NCBI GenBank assembly: GCA_025965195.1 | Contig: JAOPXK010000029.1 | Span: forward strand, 45,835-109,834 | Length of the DNA stretch: 64,000 bases | DNA from: Marmoricola sp. | GTDB lineage: Bacteria; Actinomycetota; Actinomycetes; Propionibacteriales; Nocardioidaceae | Reading direction: 5' to 3' | Shown here: positions 53,745-62,803 of the stretch, one piece after another | Position numbering within the stretch: position 1 is the stretch's first letter | How the letters are laid out: every line of letters starts with the position of its first letter | The notes under the pieces: generated by a model | Databases searched by the model: none | Told to the model about the DNA's origin: nothing | What the model saw: only the letters and a program-made list of their open reading frames with translations | Program-made: the position numbers and the translations under genes

Positions 53745-55610
53745 TCACTTGGCGTTGAGCCACGGAACGGGCGGAATCGCGGACAACAATTTCTGCGTGT
53801 ACGGATGCTGCGCGTGGTGGTAGATCTCGACCGGTGAGCCAACCTCCACCAGCTCGCCCAGATGCATGACGCCGATCTGGTGGCTCATGTACTCGACCAC
53901 GCTGAGGTCATGGGAGATGAACAGATACGCCACCTGGTAGCGGTCCTGGAGATCCTTCATCATGTTGAGCGCCTGCGCCTGGACCGACACGTCCAGTGCT
54001 GAGACCGCCTCGTCGGCGACGATCAGCTTGGGCTTCGGCGCGAGCGCACGAGCGATCGCGACCCGCTGACGCTGTCCGCCGGAGAGTTGATGTGGGTACC
54101 TGCGCAGCATGCTCGAGCTGAGTCCCACCTCCTCCAGCATCGCAACGCTCTGGCTCTTCCAGGTGGACGGTTCACCGAGCTGGTGCAGACGGAACGGCTC
54201 GATCATGAGATCGCCGATGGTCATCCTCGGGTTGAGCGCGCCGTACGGGTCCTGCGACACCATCTGGATGTCACGCCGCTTCTGGCGCAGCCGGCGTCCT
54301 CGGGTGGCTCGCAGGTCACCGCCGTCGAACATGATCTGCCCGTCGGTGGCGTCGATCAGCCGCAACACCATCCGTGCGACCGTCGACTTGCCCGAGCCGC
54401 TTTCACCGACGAGGCCGAACGTCTCGCCCGGAGCGATGTCGAAGCTGACACCTTTGACCGCCTCGACGACCTTGCGTCGTAGGACCGACCCCGACTTGAA
54501 CTCCCGTCGCAGGTCCCGCACGGAGAGCAGCGGCTCGCGTGGCACCGCGTCGGTGCGGGGTGCCGCGGGCTCGACCGCGCTTTCCAGGACCCGGGCCAAC
54601 CCGCGCCCGGGTGGCAGGGGATGCCAGCACTTGGCCGATGTCCCCACGTCCGTGGGTTCGAGGGCCGGCTCGGTCCGGCACTGCTCGTCAGCCGATCCAC
54701 ATCGGGGAGCGAACCGGCATCCAGTGGGCATCCGGTCAAGCTGCGGGACGGTTCCGGGAATCGTCTGCAACCGTCGTCGTCGCTCCCCGGGTAGGGGGAC
54801 CGCTCCCAGCAAGCCAGCCGTGTAGTGATGGCGGGACTCGTTGATCACCCGGGAGGTCGGACCGGCTTCGACGACCTGCCCGGCGTACATCACGACCATG
54901 TCGTCGCAGACCTGCGACACCACCCCGAGGTCGTGCGTGATCAGCACGAGGGATGCGCCGACGTCCATCGTGGTCGTGCGCAGGAGTTCGAGGATCTGCG
55001 CCTGGAGCGTCACGTCCAACGCGGTGGTCGGCTCGTCCGCGATGACCAGCCGGGGTTCGCACATCAATGCCATGGCGATCATCACCCGCTGTCGCATGCC
55101 GCCGGAGAGCTGGTGTGCGTATTCGTCGAGCAGGTTGCGCGTCTGGGGAATCCCCACCCGGTGCAACATGTCCAGCGCTCGCTCTCGTGCCGCCGTCCGC
55201 GCGAGTCCGAAGTGCCGGCGCGGCCCTTCGGTGAGCTGGTCACCGATTGTCAACACCGGGTGCAATGCCGACAGCGGGTCCTGGAAGACCATGCCGATCT
55301 CCTGCCCGCCCAGGGCGCGGCGATCGGTGGGCGAGAGCGAGGTGAGCTCCTTGCCCCGGAGCCGGATGGATCCCTCGACGCGGCACTGAGCCGGCAACAG
55401 CCCGGCGATCGACAACGCGGTCAGGCTCTTGCCGCACCCCGACTCGCCCACCAGGCCGACCACCTCGCCCGGCTTGACCTGGAACGACACCTGGGTCAGC
55501 GCCTTCAGGTCCCCGCCGCGTCGGGGGAAGCTCACCGACAGGTTCTCGACCTCGAGCACGGATGTCCCGGCGCTCACGGCCGGGCCAACCTCCACGATCT
55601 GACTACTCAT
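53745..55610 (-). CDS. Fused dipeptide/oligopeptide ABC transporter ATPase (DppD-DppF fusion)
   Basis: A 621-aa protein with two ABC ATPase domains. The first has GESGCGKSLTALSI and LSGGMRQRVMIAMAL; the second, after about residue 355, has GESGSGKSTVARMV and LSGGQRQRVAIARAL. Between them is the oligopeptide-ATPase extension with CRFAPRCGSADEQC and a later KCWHP, a Cys-rich signature of this subfamily. The two halves are normally separate DppD and DppF proteins. The ATG overlaps the permease stop by ATGA. It drives import of an oligopeptide-like or modified compound. Confidence 0.93.
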   Translation of the reverse strand: MSSQIVEVGPAVSAGTSVLEVENLSVSFPRRGGDLKALTQVSFQVKPGEVVGLVGESGCGKSLTALSIAGLLPAQCRVEGSIRLRGKELTSLSPTDRRALGGQEIGMVFQDPLSALHPVLTIGDQLTEGPRRHFGLARTAARERALDMLHRVGIPQTRNLLDEYAHQLSGGMRQRVMIAMALMCEPRLVIADEPTTALDVTLQAQILELLRTTTMDVGASLVLITHDLGVVSQVCDDMVVMYAGQVVEAGPTSRVINESRHHYTAGLLGAVPLPGERRRRLQTIPGTVPQLDRMPTGCRFAPRCGSADEQCRTEPALEPTDVGTSAKCWHPLPPGRGLARVLESAVEPAAPRTDAVPREPLLSVRDLRREFKSGSVLRRKVVEAVKGVSFDIAPGETFGLVGESGSGKSTVARMVLRLIDATDGQIMFDGGDLRATRGRRLRQKRRDIQMVSQDPYGALNPRMTIGDLMIEPFRLHQLGEPSTWKSQSVAMLEEVGLSSSMLRRYPHQLSGGQRQRVAIARALAPKPKLIVADEAVSALDVSVQAQALNMMKDLQDRYQVAYLFISHDLSVVEYMSHQIGVMHLGELVEVGSPVEIYHHAQHPYTQKLLSAIPPVPWLNAK

Positions 55611-56551
55611 TCGTATCGCACCCTTGGGTCGACAAGCGCGTACAGGAAATCCACGAGGAGGTTGATCGCGACGAACGTCAGGGACGTGGCCAGCACGACG
55701 CCCTGGATCACCGGGTAGTCGCGCCGCCCCACCGAGTCGACCAGCAGCTGACCGAGTCCGGGGAGGGCGAAGACCACCTCGACGGCGACCGCACCACTGA
55801 GCAGCAGGCCCAGGATCACCCCGATCGTGCTCAGGATCGACACCAGGACTGCCCGCGCGATGTGCTTGAGAACGACGATCCGCTCGGGCAGACCCTTGGA
55901 GCGCGCCGTTGTCACGAACGGCTCGGTGAGTACGTCGAGCACGGTCGAGCGGGTCAGCCTGGCGATGAAGGCTGCCTGGATCATGCCCAGGCAGAGCGCG
56001 GGAAGCACCAGTGATCTCTCGGACGCGAAGAACCCGTCCGCGAGCGGGATGTAGCCGCTGACCGGGAACCAGCGCACGGTGACGGCGAAGAGGAAGATCA
56101 GGTTCAGGCCGAACCAGAACTCGGGCAGTGACACCCCGATGATCGCGAGGATCATCACCACCCGGTCCACGATCCTGCCGCGGTACAGGGCGGCGAGCAT
56201 GCCGCCGGCGACTCCCACCACGACGGCCAGCGCGAACGACAGGAGCGTCAGCTGGAGCGTCACCGACGCGTGGTCGGTGATCGTCGAAAGCACGGACTGC
56301 TGGAAGAAGATCGAGTGGCCGAGATTCAGGTGCAGCAGCTGGCCCACCCAGTCGCCGAACTGGGAGTAGATCGGCTGGTCCAGGCCAAGGCTGGCTCGCA
56401 GCTTGGCGACCTGTTCCGCGGTCGCCTGATCACCAAGCATCACCACGGCGGGGTCGCCAGGAGCGAGCCTCAGCAGCGTGAAGATCAGCACGATGGGGAC
56501 GACCAGGGTGGGCAGCACCAGGAGCAGCCGCTTGAACATGTAGTGGCCCAT
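55607..56551 (-). CDS. dppB: Peptide/nickel-type ABC transporter permease (DppB)
   Basis: A 314-aa permease starting MGHYMFKRLLLVLPTLVVPI with GGAGCGC before it. It has the family's N-terminal LLRLAPGDPAVVMLG segment, and six membrane helices. The EAA-type loop is TARSKGLPERIVVLKHIARAVLV. It partners with the DppC-type permease encoded one base upstream. Confidence 0.92.
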   Translation of the reverse strand: MGHYMFKRLLLVLPTLVVPIVLIFTLLRLAPGDPAVVMLGDQATAEQVAKLRASLGLDQPIYSQFGDWVGQLLHLNLGHSIFFQQSVLSTITDHASVTLQLTLLSFALAVVVGVAGGMLAALYRGRIVDRVVMILAIIGVSLPEFWFGLNLIFLFAVTVRWFPVSGYIPLADGFFASERSLVLPALCLGMIQAAFIARLTRSTVLDVLTEPFVTTARSKGLPERIVVLKHIARAVLVSILSTIGVILGLLLSGAVAVEVVFALPGLGQLLVDSVGRRDYPVIQGVVLATSLTFVAINLLVDFLYALVDPRVRYE

Positions 56552-56552
56552 G

Positions 56553-57449
56553 TCAGCGCTCCTTCAGCCGCGGGTCGAGCATGTCGCGCAGTCCGTCTCC
56601 GAACACGTTGAGGCTCAACACCGTCAGCGCGATCGCCAGCCCGGGGAAGATCGACATCCACCATGCCGTCGAGATGTACGAGCGCGCGTCGGTCAGGATG
56701 TTGCCCCAGCTCGGCACGCTGTCCGGGATGCCGACGCCCAGGAAGCTCAGGCCCGCCTCGGCCAGGATCGCGTAGGAGAAGATGAACGACGCCTGCACGA
56801 TCACGGGTGACATGCAGTGCGGGAGCACGTGCCGGAAAAGGATGTACGGCTCGGACTGGCCGAGCGCGCGTTCGTCGTCCACGAAGGTCGACTTTCGGAT
56901 GATCAGCACCGAGCCGCGGATCACCCGGACGACGCGGGGGATGTACACGATGCTCAAGCAGATGACGACTGTGGTGGTGCCGGCACCGAGGACGCCGATC
57001 ATCGAGATGGCCAGGACCAGCGCGGGCAACGCCATCAGCCCGTCCACGATCCTCATCACGATCATGTCGACGATCTCGTAGAAGCCCACGAGCAGACCGA
57101 TCAGGGTGCCGCCACCGACCGAGATCAGCGCCACGACGAGGCCGATCTCCAGGGAGGTTCGTCCGCCGTACAGGGTGCGAGCCAGGATGTCGCGGCCCAG
57201 GTTGTCGGTCCCGAACAGGTGCGCGCCACTCGGCCCCTTCAGCCGATCGGTGACGACGATCTGGTCGGGTCGGGCGTGCGCGATCAGCGGCGCCAGGACG
57301 ACCGCCACGACGATGGCCAGCAACATCAGCCCAGCGGCGATCATCGACGGATGGTCGGCGATCACGTGCCGCAGCTTCCGTCGACCCGCCAGCGGCGAAT
57401 CGGCCACCGGGTCACTGGTGGCCCCGCCACCCTCAACTTCCAACGACAT
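56553..57449 (-). CDS. dppC: Peptide/nickel-type ABC transporter permease (DppC)
   Basis: A 298-aa permease. The N-terminus RKLRHVIADHPSMIAAGLML and HLFGTDNLGRDILARTLYGGRTSL are typical of DppC/OppC. The coupling loop is seen in RALGQSEPYILFRHVLPHCMSP. It forms the pore with DppB. Confidence 0.92.
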   Translation of the reverse strand: MSLEVEGGGATSDPVADSPLAGRRKLRHVIADHPSMIAAGLMLLAIVVAVVLAPLIAHARPDQIVVTDRLKGPSGAHLFGTDNLGRDILARTLYGGRTSLEIGLVVALISVGGGTLIGLLVGFYEIVDMIVMRIVDGLMALPALVLAISMIGVLGAGTTTVVICLSIVYIPRVVRVIRGSVLIIRKSTFVDDERALGQSEPYILFRHVLPHCMSPVIVQASFIFSYAILAEAGLSFLGVGIPDSVPSWGNILTDARSYISTAWWMSIFPGLAIALTVLSLNVFGDGLRDMLDPRLKER

Positions 57450-57533
57450 CGTGCTTCCCTTCGGTGCGCGCCTTCGAGCCGTCCTGTCGGGACGGGTCCA
57501 GGCGTGTGCCCTGGCCCCCGCCCCGACACGCGA

Positions 57534-59105
57534 TCACTTCTTGACGCTGACGTTCCAATAGACCGGGAACAGTGCCGGGGTGTACCCGCTCACAGTCTTG
57601 GACACCGCACCCAGCGAGAAGATGTCACCGAACTTGATCAGCGGTACCTGCTGCCAGAAGTACAGCTGGAGCTCGTCCCAGACCTTCTTGCGGGCCGTCG
57701 GGTCCATCGTCGAGTTGAGCTTGCTGACCAGCGCGTCCTTGTGCGCATCGACCCACCAGCCGGGTGCCGTGTCGCTGAAGTAGGCGTCAGCTCCCGGGTC
57801 GGGGTCGCCGAGTGCCGTGCTGAAGATGTTCCAGCCCGTCTTGACTGCGCGTCGGGTCCCGATGGTCGCGAAGTCCACGACGTCGAGCTTGATGTTGAAG
57901 CCCACCGCCTTGAGCTGCTGTGCTGCAGTCTCGGCAATCGTGTACATGTACGGGTAGTCCCGCGTGGTCAGCCACACGATGGGCTGGTTGTGGTACCCGG
58001 ACTCGGCCAGGAGCTGCTTGGCGCGCGCGGGATCCGGGTGGTTGTAGTACTGGGAGCCCGCGTCCGACCACCATTCCTTGAACTGGGGAGCCATGATGCT
58101 GGAGTCGAGCTGGTAGAACTTGTCGGAGCTGAACGCACCCTGCATGATCTGGCCCATGTTGAGCGCGGCGAGGAACGCCTGCCGGACCTTCACATCGTCG
58201 AACGGCGGCTCTGACTTGTTGAAGATCGCCGTGGGCCACTCGTAGGGCTTGGTCACGGTCGGAACGACGTTGGCGGAGGAGGTGATCTGGCTGTACAGGT
58301 CGCTGTCCAGCGAGTCAGCGATCTGGACGGCGCCGGTCGTGACGTTGTCCAGGCGAACTGACGCCTCGGGGATCGACTTGAACACCAGGTGGTCGACGTC
58401 GGCCACGCGCTTTCCTGCCATCCCCGAGGGCGCGTCGGTGCGAGGCTTGTAGTCCGCGAACCGGGACAGTGTGGTCTCGACGCCGACCTGCTGGCTGTCG
58501 AACTTGAACGGTCCGGTGCCGATGAAGGACTTGATGGGCTGGTCGCCGGCGGCCTTGACCACCGAGGCCGGGTAGATCGCCGCCTGCTGGTTGGGGAACG
58601 TCAGCGCTGTCAGGATGAGCGCGGAGTCCTGCTTCAGCTTCATCGCGACGGTGAGCTTGCCGGTCGCCTTGATGCTGACGATGTCGGCGGCGACGAGCTG
58701 GGCATACGTCGACAGTTTCATCCAGCGGTCGAGCGAAGCGACGACGTCGCCGGAGTCCAGGATGTGACCGTTCTGGAACGGAACACCCGCGCGGAGCTTG
58801 AACGTGTAGGTCTTGGTCGCCTCGTCGTAGTGGTAGGTGTCAACGAGCATCGGCGACGGCTTGAAGTTGGCGTCCGGAGCAAACAGACCCTCGTAGATGT
58901 TGTAGCCGATCTGTTGCGTGACGTTCGTGGTGCTGGTCTGCACGTCGAGGGTCGGCGGGTCGGCGGAGATGGCCACCACGAGCGTGCTGGCCGCGCTCCC
59001 GCCGTTGGAGGGACTGCTCGAACACCCCGTCAGCACCAAACAAGCCAGGGCAAGAACGATGATGCCGTTTCTCAAACGATGGTTCTTCTTGTGCTCAGTC
59101 CTCAT
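57534..59105 (-). CDS. Peptide/nickel-type ABC transporter substrate-binding lipoprotein (DppA)
   Basis: A 523-aa family-5 solute-binding protein. The signal peptide ends in the lipobox LVLTGC at about residue 28. Typical blocks are AISADPPTLDVQTSTTNV, YTFKLRAGVPFQNGHILDSG and DVVASLDRW. The ATG at 59105 has GGAAGGG before it; the longer frame to 59849 is antisense to a neighbour. Together with DppB, DppC and the fused ATPase it forms a complete importer. The ligand may be the N-acylated or ester compound processed by the downstream enzymes. Confidence 0.93.
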   Translation of the reverse strand: MRTEHKKNHRLRNGIIVLALACLVLTGCSSSPSNGGSAASTLVVAISADPPTLDVQTSTTNVTQQIGYNIYEGLFAPDANFKPSPMLVDTYHYDEATKTYTFKLRAGVPFQNGHILDSGDVVASLDRWMKLSTYAQLVAADIVSIKATGKLTVAMKLKQDSALILTALTFPNQQAAIYPASVVKAAGDQPIKSFIGTGPFKFDSQQVGVETTLSRFADYKPRTDAPSGMAGKRVADVDHLVFKSIPEASVRLDNVTTGAVQIADSLDSDLYSQITSSANVVPTVTKPYEWPTAIFNKSEPPFDDVKVRQAFLAALNMGQIMQGAFSSDKFYQLDSSIMAPQFKEWWSDAGSQYYNHPDPARAKQLLAESGYHNQPIVWLTTRDYPYMYTIAETAAQQLKAVGFNIKLDVVDFATIGTRRAVKTGWNIFSTALGDPDPGADAYFSDTAPGWWVDAHKDALVSKLNSTMDPTARKKVWDELQLYFWQQVPLIKFGDIFSLGAVSKTVSGYTPALFPVYWNVSVKK

Positions 59106-59233
59106 GGCATTGCCCTTCCGATCTCTTGAGGCTGCTGGGTCGCCGCTAATTCGCCATTGGAAGCGGGCTGGTCGGCGTTCGTGCCTGGCGCCGCCGTACG
59201 AGCCGGCGACCGTTCGTGGGTGCGCATCTTCGA

Positions 59234-60142
59234 CTACGGCTGCGGAATGGCGAGTCCTGGTGCGCCGTAGCCGGACTGAATCAGCTCTCGTCCATCGCGG
59301 CGAAGCCACTCGAGCGCGAGCTCGGCTCGTCGAACCTTCTCCCGGCCGATTTCCTGGGCATCGGCCTCGGTGTGCAAGCCGGACGGGTACAGGCCGCGCG
59401 AGTTCCGCAGACCGAACTTCGCATAGAGCGGCGCGCAGATCGAAGCGAGGTCCGCGAACTGCTCGCCTCGGACGACGCCGCCCATGTCGTTGGGTGACTC
59501 CAGGTAGAGGTCGATCGGCAGGCTGGTGACCTCTCGCATGTCGGCGAGTTCGGCCAGGGTGAGGTTGCCTGGGACATTGATCGTTCCGGCGCCCATCCGA
59601 TCCAGCACTGCCATCGTTGCCGGGTTTGCGGGCGCGAGCATGACGGATATCTTCCAGACCACGTCGTCTGGGATCTGTCCGGCCAGCTGGCCAGCCCGGA
59701 CGACGTCGAGCAAGCCGATGTCGGCGATGAGGAATCCCCGGATGCCGCACTCGATCGCGCGAAGGATGTCCTCGACCGCGTAGCGCATCTGCCTGAGGCC
59801 GCGAACTCCGCCGCTGCCGGCTCCGGCGCGGCCCGAGTAGAGGCCCCACTCCTCGCGCGGCCCGACGAAGAGCGATACCTCGAGGCCAACATCGGCGCCC
59901 ACCTTCGACATCTCTTTGAGTTCGGCCTCCTCCAGCAGCATTGCGCCGCTGCCTTGGGAGACCCGGTTGACAACGATGCCGCGAGCCTCCGCCTCCTTCA
60001 ACACGCTCGAGAGCACCCGCGGTCCCTCGACGGACGGAATCTCGAGCCGGTAGTGCGCGCCGTCGGGAAACCTCTGGGCGCTGGCTCGTGGCAATGCCTC
60101 CTCGCCGAGCTTCGCTGCTGTCAGAACTCGATCAGCCTTCAA
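59234..60142 (-). CDS. Peptidase U32-like TIM-barrel protein
   Basis: A 302-aa protein if begun at the TTG at 60142, which has AAGGAG ten bases before it; a TTG at 60217 gives 327 aa but sits right against the operator. The sequence YRLEIPSVEGPRVLSSVLKEA and RYAVEDILRAIECGIRGFLIA recall U32-type or related barrels, but the U32 cysteine signature is not visible. It is the first gene of the peptide-transporter operon. The assignment is weak, and a different TIM-barrel lyase is possible. Confidence 0.55.
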   Translation of the reverse strand: MKADRVLTAAKLGEEALPRASAQRFPDGAHYRLEIPSVEGPRVLSSVLKEAEARGIVVNRVSQGSGAMLLEEAELKEMSKVGADVGLEVSLFVGPREEWGLYSGRAGAGSGGVRGLRQMRYAVEDILRAIECGIRGFLIADIGLLDVVRAGQLAGQIPDDVVWKISVMLAPANPATMAVLDRMGAGTINVPGNLTLAELADMREVTSLPIDLYLESPNDMGGVVRGEQFADLASICAPLYAKFGLRNSRGLYPSGLHTEADAQEIGREKVRRAELALEWLRRDGRELIQSGYGAPGLAIPQP

Positions 60143-60221
60143 GACCGGACCACTCCTTGCGTTGGCAGCCGCATTTCGCGGCTGACGGGTCGGACTCAGT
60201 TCTCTGAGCCCCTTCAAACAC

Positions 60222-60258
60222 GTTCGGTATTACCGAACAGTGTTCGGGATACCCGAGT
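60222..60258. promoter_or_regulatory. Twin palindromes between the transporter operon and iclR
   Basis: GTTCGGTATTACCGAAC at 60222-60238 is a perfect 17-base palindrome, and GTTCGGGATACCCGAGT at 60242-60258 is a near copy. The centres are 20 bases apart, two helical turns. This is a likely operator pair for the IclR protein encoded at 60507, repressing the leftward operon and possibly itself. Confidence 0.75.
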
Positions 60259-60506
60259 ATCACAACATCGAGATAGGACGCTGTCAAGGGGTCGCGCAGC
60301 CTGAACCTTGAACGTAATCCCCATGAAACACAGGGGAAATAGAGAAATCGCGGTAGCGAAAGGCGATGCTCTTCGGCTACTGTCCGACCTGTGATGGGTC
60401 TCGGCATTACCGTTCGTCCGTCTGCGATGCCGAACATGCGCGGCCCCGTCATGGCGGTAATCGAGACCGCATGCCTCACAGAGAAGCGACACGGGAGAGT
60501 GATGCC
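60259..60506. other. Intergenic/leader region before iclR
   Basis: The 248 bases between the palindromes and the iclR start hold no credible gene; an open frame from 60366 has no ribosome site and is not supported. The iclR promoter should be here. Confidence 0.5.
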
Positions 60507-61310
60507 ATGACGAAGAAACCGACCGATGGTGGCCGCTCGTACAGGGTGGGCAGCGTTTCGCACGCGTTGGACCTGATCGACCACGTCGTCTCTGGCCCGT
60601 CGAGCGGGCTGTCGCTGGCCGAGCTCACCGCGTTGATGGAACTCTCCAAGAGTTCGACGTACGCGCTTGCTCGCACGCTCGTGGACCACGGCTATCTTCG
60701 AGGTGTCGGGCAACCTCCCCGGTATCAGCTGGGAATGGCGCTCGTGCGACTGGGCGACCGTGCGTCGAGCTCGATCCCGCTCACCGACATCTGCCGTCCC
60801 GTGCTGGTCAAGCTCAGCCAGGAAACCGGGCTCACCAGCAGGGCAGCGATCAACGACAACGGCTATCCGGTCTTCATCTCGCGGGTGGACTCGCCAGGCC
60901 CCATTCGCTTCTACACACCACTGGGCGTTCGGGAAGTGCCGCACACCAGCTCGGCGGGCAAGGCGATGCTCGCGATGATGCCCGCCGAACGCGTTCGGCA
61001 GATCGTGGCGGAGACCGGAATGGCCGCACGTACACCGAAGTCGATCACCACGATCGCAGAGTTGTCCGCCGACCTGGACATCACGAGAAAGCGTGGTTTC
61101 GCGATCGATGACGAAGAGGACGATCTCGGGGTCTTCTGCATCGGCGCTGCCTTCTTCCGACACGGCTCCGAGCCGGCGGGCGCCGTGAGCACGACCGGAA
61201 TCAAACAGGACCGGGCCGCCCGCCAGATCGACGTGCTGGGGCGTTCGGTCCAGGCGGCAGCCGACGAGATCACCCAGCTGCTCACGGGCTTGGAGCGCAC
61301 AGATTTCTGA
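60507..61310 (+). CDS. IclR family transcriptional regulator
   Basis: A 267-aa regulator starting MTKKPTDGGRSYRVGS at an ATG with GGGAGAG upstream. The N-terminal winged HTH is SVSHALDLIDHVV, then LSLAELTALMELSKSSTYALA; the C-terminal IclR effector domain has FYTPLGVREVPHTSSAGKAML and DDEEDDLGVFCIGAAFF. It probably binds the palindromes at 60222-60258 and controls the divergent transport and hydrolase operon. Confidence 0.93.
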   Translation: MTKKPTDGGRSYRVGSVSHALDLIDHVVSGPSSGLSLAELTALMELSKSSTYALARTLVDHGYLRGVGQPPRYQLGMALVRLGDRASSSIPLTDICRPVLVKLSQETGLTSRAAINDNGYPVFISRVDSPGPIRFYTPLGVREVPHTSSAGKAMLAMMPAERVRQIVAETGMAARTPKSITTIAELSADLDITRKRGFAIDDEEDDLGVFCIGAAFFRHGSEPAGAVSTTGIKQDRAARQIDVLGRSVQAAADEITQLLTGLERTDF

Positions 61311-61363
61311 ACCCGACAACCGTCGGCCCTTGAGGGACCGGCACACCTAGCCATGGAGGAAGA

Positions 61364-62341
61364 GTGGACTACGTTCGTCTCGGCGCGAGTGGAATGAAGG
61401 TGTCCCAGATCTGTCTGGGCATGATGAGTTACGGCGATCCGGGCTGGATCGACTGGATCCTTCCCGAGGACGCGGCCGAGCCGTTCGTCCGCGCGGCGGC
61501 CGAGGGCGGGATCACATTCTTCGACACTGCCGACGTCTACTCGGCCGGGGTCAGTGAAGAGGTCACCGGACGGCTGCTGCGGAAGGTCTTCCCCAGGCGG
61601 GAGGACTACGTGCTCGCCACCAAGGTCCAGGGAGCGATGAGTAGTCGCCCCAACGACGGCGGGCTCTCGCGAGCACACATCATGGACGCCGTCGACGCGT
61701 CGCTGCGGCGGTTGGGCACGGACCACATCGACCTGTCCCAGATTCACCGCTGGGACGACGAGACACCCATCGAGGAGACGATGGAGGCCCTGCACGACTG
61801 CGTGCGCGCCGGCAAGGTGCGCTACCTCGGCGCGTCCAGCATGGCGGCCTGGCAGTTCGCCAAGGCCCAACGGGCTGCGGCAGCGGGCGGCTGGACACCC
61901 TTCATCTCGATGCATCCCCAGTACAACCTGCTCTATCGCGAGGACGAGCGCGAGATGCTCCCCCAGTGCCTTGACATGGGCGTCGGCGTGATCCCCTACA
62001 GCCCGCTGGCCCGAGGCCGGCTCTCCAGGTCGCGCGAGCAGTCCATCGAGACCAACCGTGGACAGCACGACCCGATTGCCGGACGATACGACCGCGACGA
62101 CGTCGAGCACGGGATCCTCGACGTCGTGGGTGAGGTGGCAGCTGCCCACTCGGTGACGCGGGCCCAGGTGGCCCTCGCCTGGCTCCTGGCCAAGCCGACC
62201 ATCGCCGCCCCCGTCATCGGTGCCACCAAGCCGCACCACATCACCGAGGCCGTGGCCTCGACGACGCTGGTCCTCACTGACGACGAGATGGCGGCGCTGG
62301 AAGCGCCGTACCGTCCACGATCCGTCGTCGGACAGTACTGA
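61364..62341 (+). CDS. Aldo/keto reductase
   Basis: A 325-aa NADPH-dependent reductase. The start GTG has GGAGGAAGA upstream. Active-site elements of the catalytic tetrad are in FFDTADVYSAGVSEE (Asp, Tyr), VLATKVQG (Lys) and QIHRWDDETPIEET (His). It is the YajO/ARA-type large subgroup with the SPLARGRLSRSR loop. It follows iclR on the plus strand and may reduce or oxidise a sugar-like aldehyde. Confidence 0.93.
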   Translation: MDYVRLGASGMKVSQICLGMMSYGDPGWIDWILPEDAAEPFVRAAAEGGITFFDTADVYSAGVSEEVTGRLLRKVFPRREDYVLATKVQGAMSSRPNDGGLSRAHIMDAVDASLRRLGTDHIDLSQIHRWDDETPIEETMEALHDCVRAGKVRYLGASSMAAWQFAKAQRAAAAGGWTPFISMHPQYNLLYREDEREMLPQCLDMGVGVIPYSPLARGRLSRSREQSIETNRGQHDPIAGRYDRDDVEHGILDVVGEVAAAHSVTRAQVALAWLLAKPTIAAPVIGATKPHHITEAVASTTLVLTDDEMAALEAPYRPRSVVGQY

Positions 62342-62370
62342 TACTCCCCCACTGAAAGGTGTTGAACGAA

Positions 62371-62790
62371 ATGGCTGACTGCTTGATGTGTTCGCTCGTG
62401 GAGTCGAATGGGCCCGAGGGCGGCTGGGTGTTCGAGGAAGAACACTGGCTCGGAGGGGTCCTCCCTGGATTCGAGGTCCCGGGCTGGCTGATCGTGACCG
62501 TTCGTCGACACGTTGAGGGCGCGGCTCGGCTGAACGATGCCGAGGCGGAATCGCTCGGCGGGATGATCCGGCGTGTAACAGCGGCGATCAACGACCTGAT
62601 GGGCCCGGATCGGGTCTACCAGGTCGCGATGGCCGAAGGCTGGCCACACTGGCATTTCCCGCTGGTACCGCGACCCAAGGATGTTGCGCCGGAAGACCGC
62701 GGCTTGCCCTACATGGCAGCACGCGAGCAGATGATTGACATACCCGAGGCGATGCGGATCGCCGACCAGCTGCGGACCGCACTCCGTTAA
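62371..62790 (+). CDS. HIT-like protein
   Basis: A 139-aa protein starting MADCLMCSLVESN at an ATG nine bases after GAAAGG. The CLMC pair is a zinc-site feature of HIT proteins, and WPHWHFPLVPR is a histidine-triad remnant, with only two of the three His. It is therefore a degenerate or specialised HIT protein, perhaps a nucleotide hydrolase or binding protein. Its role in the module is unclear. Confidence 0.72.
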   Translation: MADCLMCSLVESNGPEGGWVFEEEHWLGGVLPGFEVPGWLIVTVRRHVEGAARLNDAEAESLGGMIRRVTAAINDLMGPDRVYQVAMAEGWPHWHFPLVPRPKDVAPEDRGLPYMAAREQMIDIPEAMRIADQLRTALR

Positions 62791-62803
62791 GGGGAGACCA
62801 TTC

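Noticed and set aside
57534..59849. Frame extended upstream of the DppA-type lipoprotein
   Set aside because: The extra N-terminus is antisense to a neighbour and hides the signal peptide; the ATG at 59105 gives a correct lipoprotein start.
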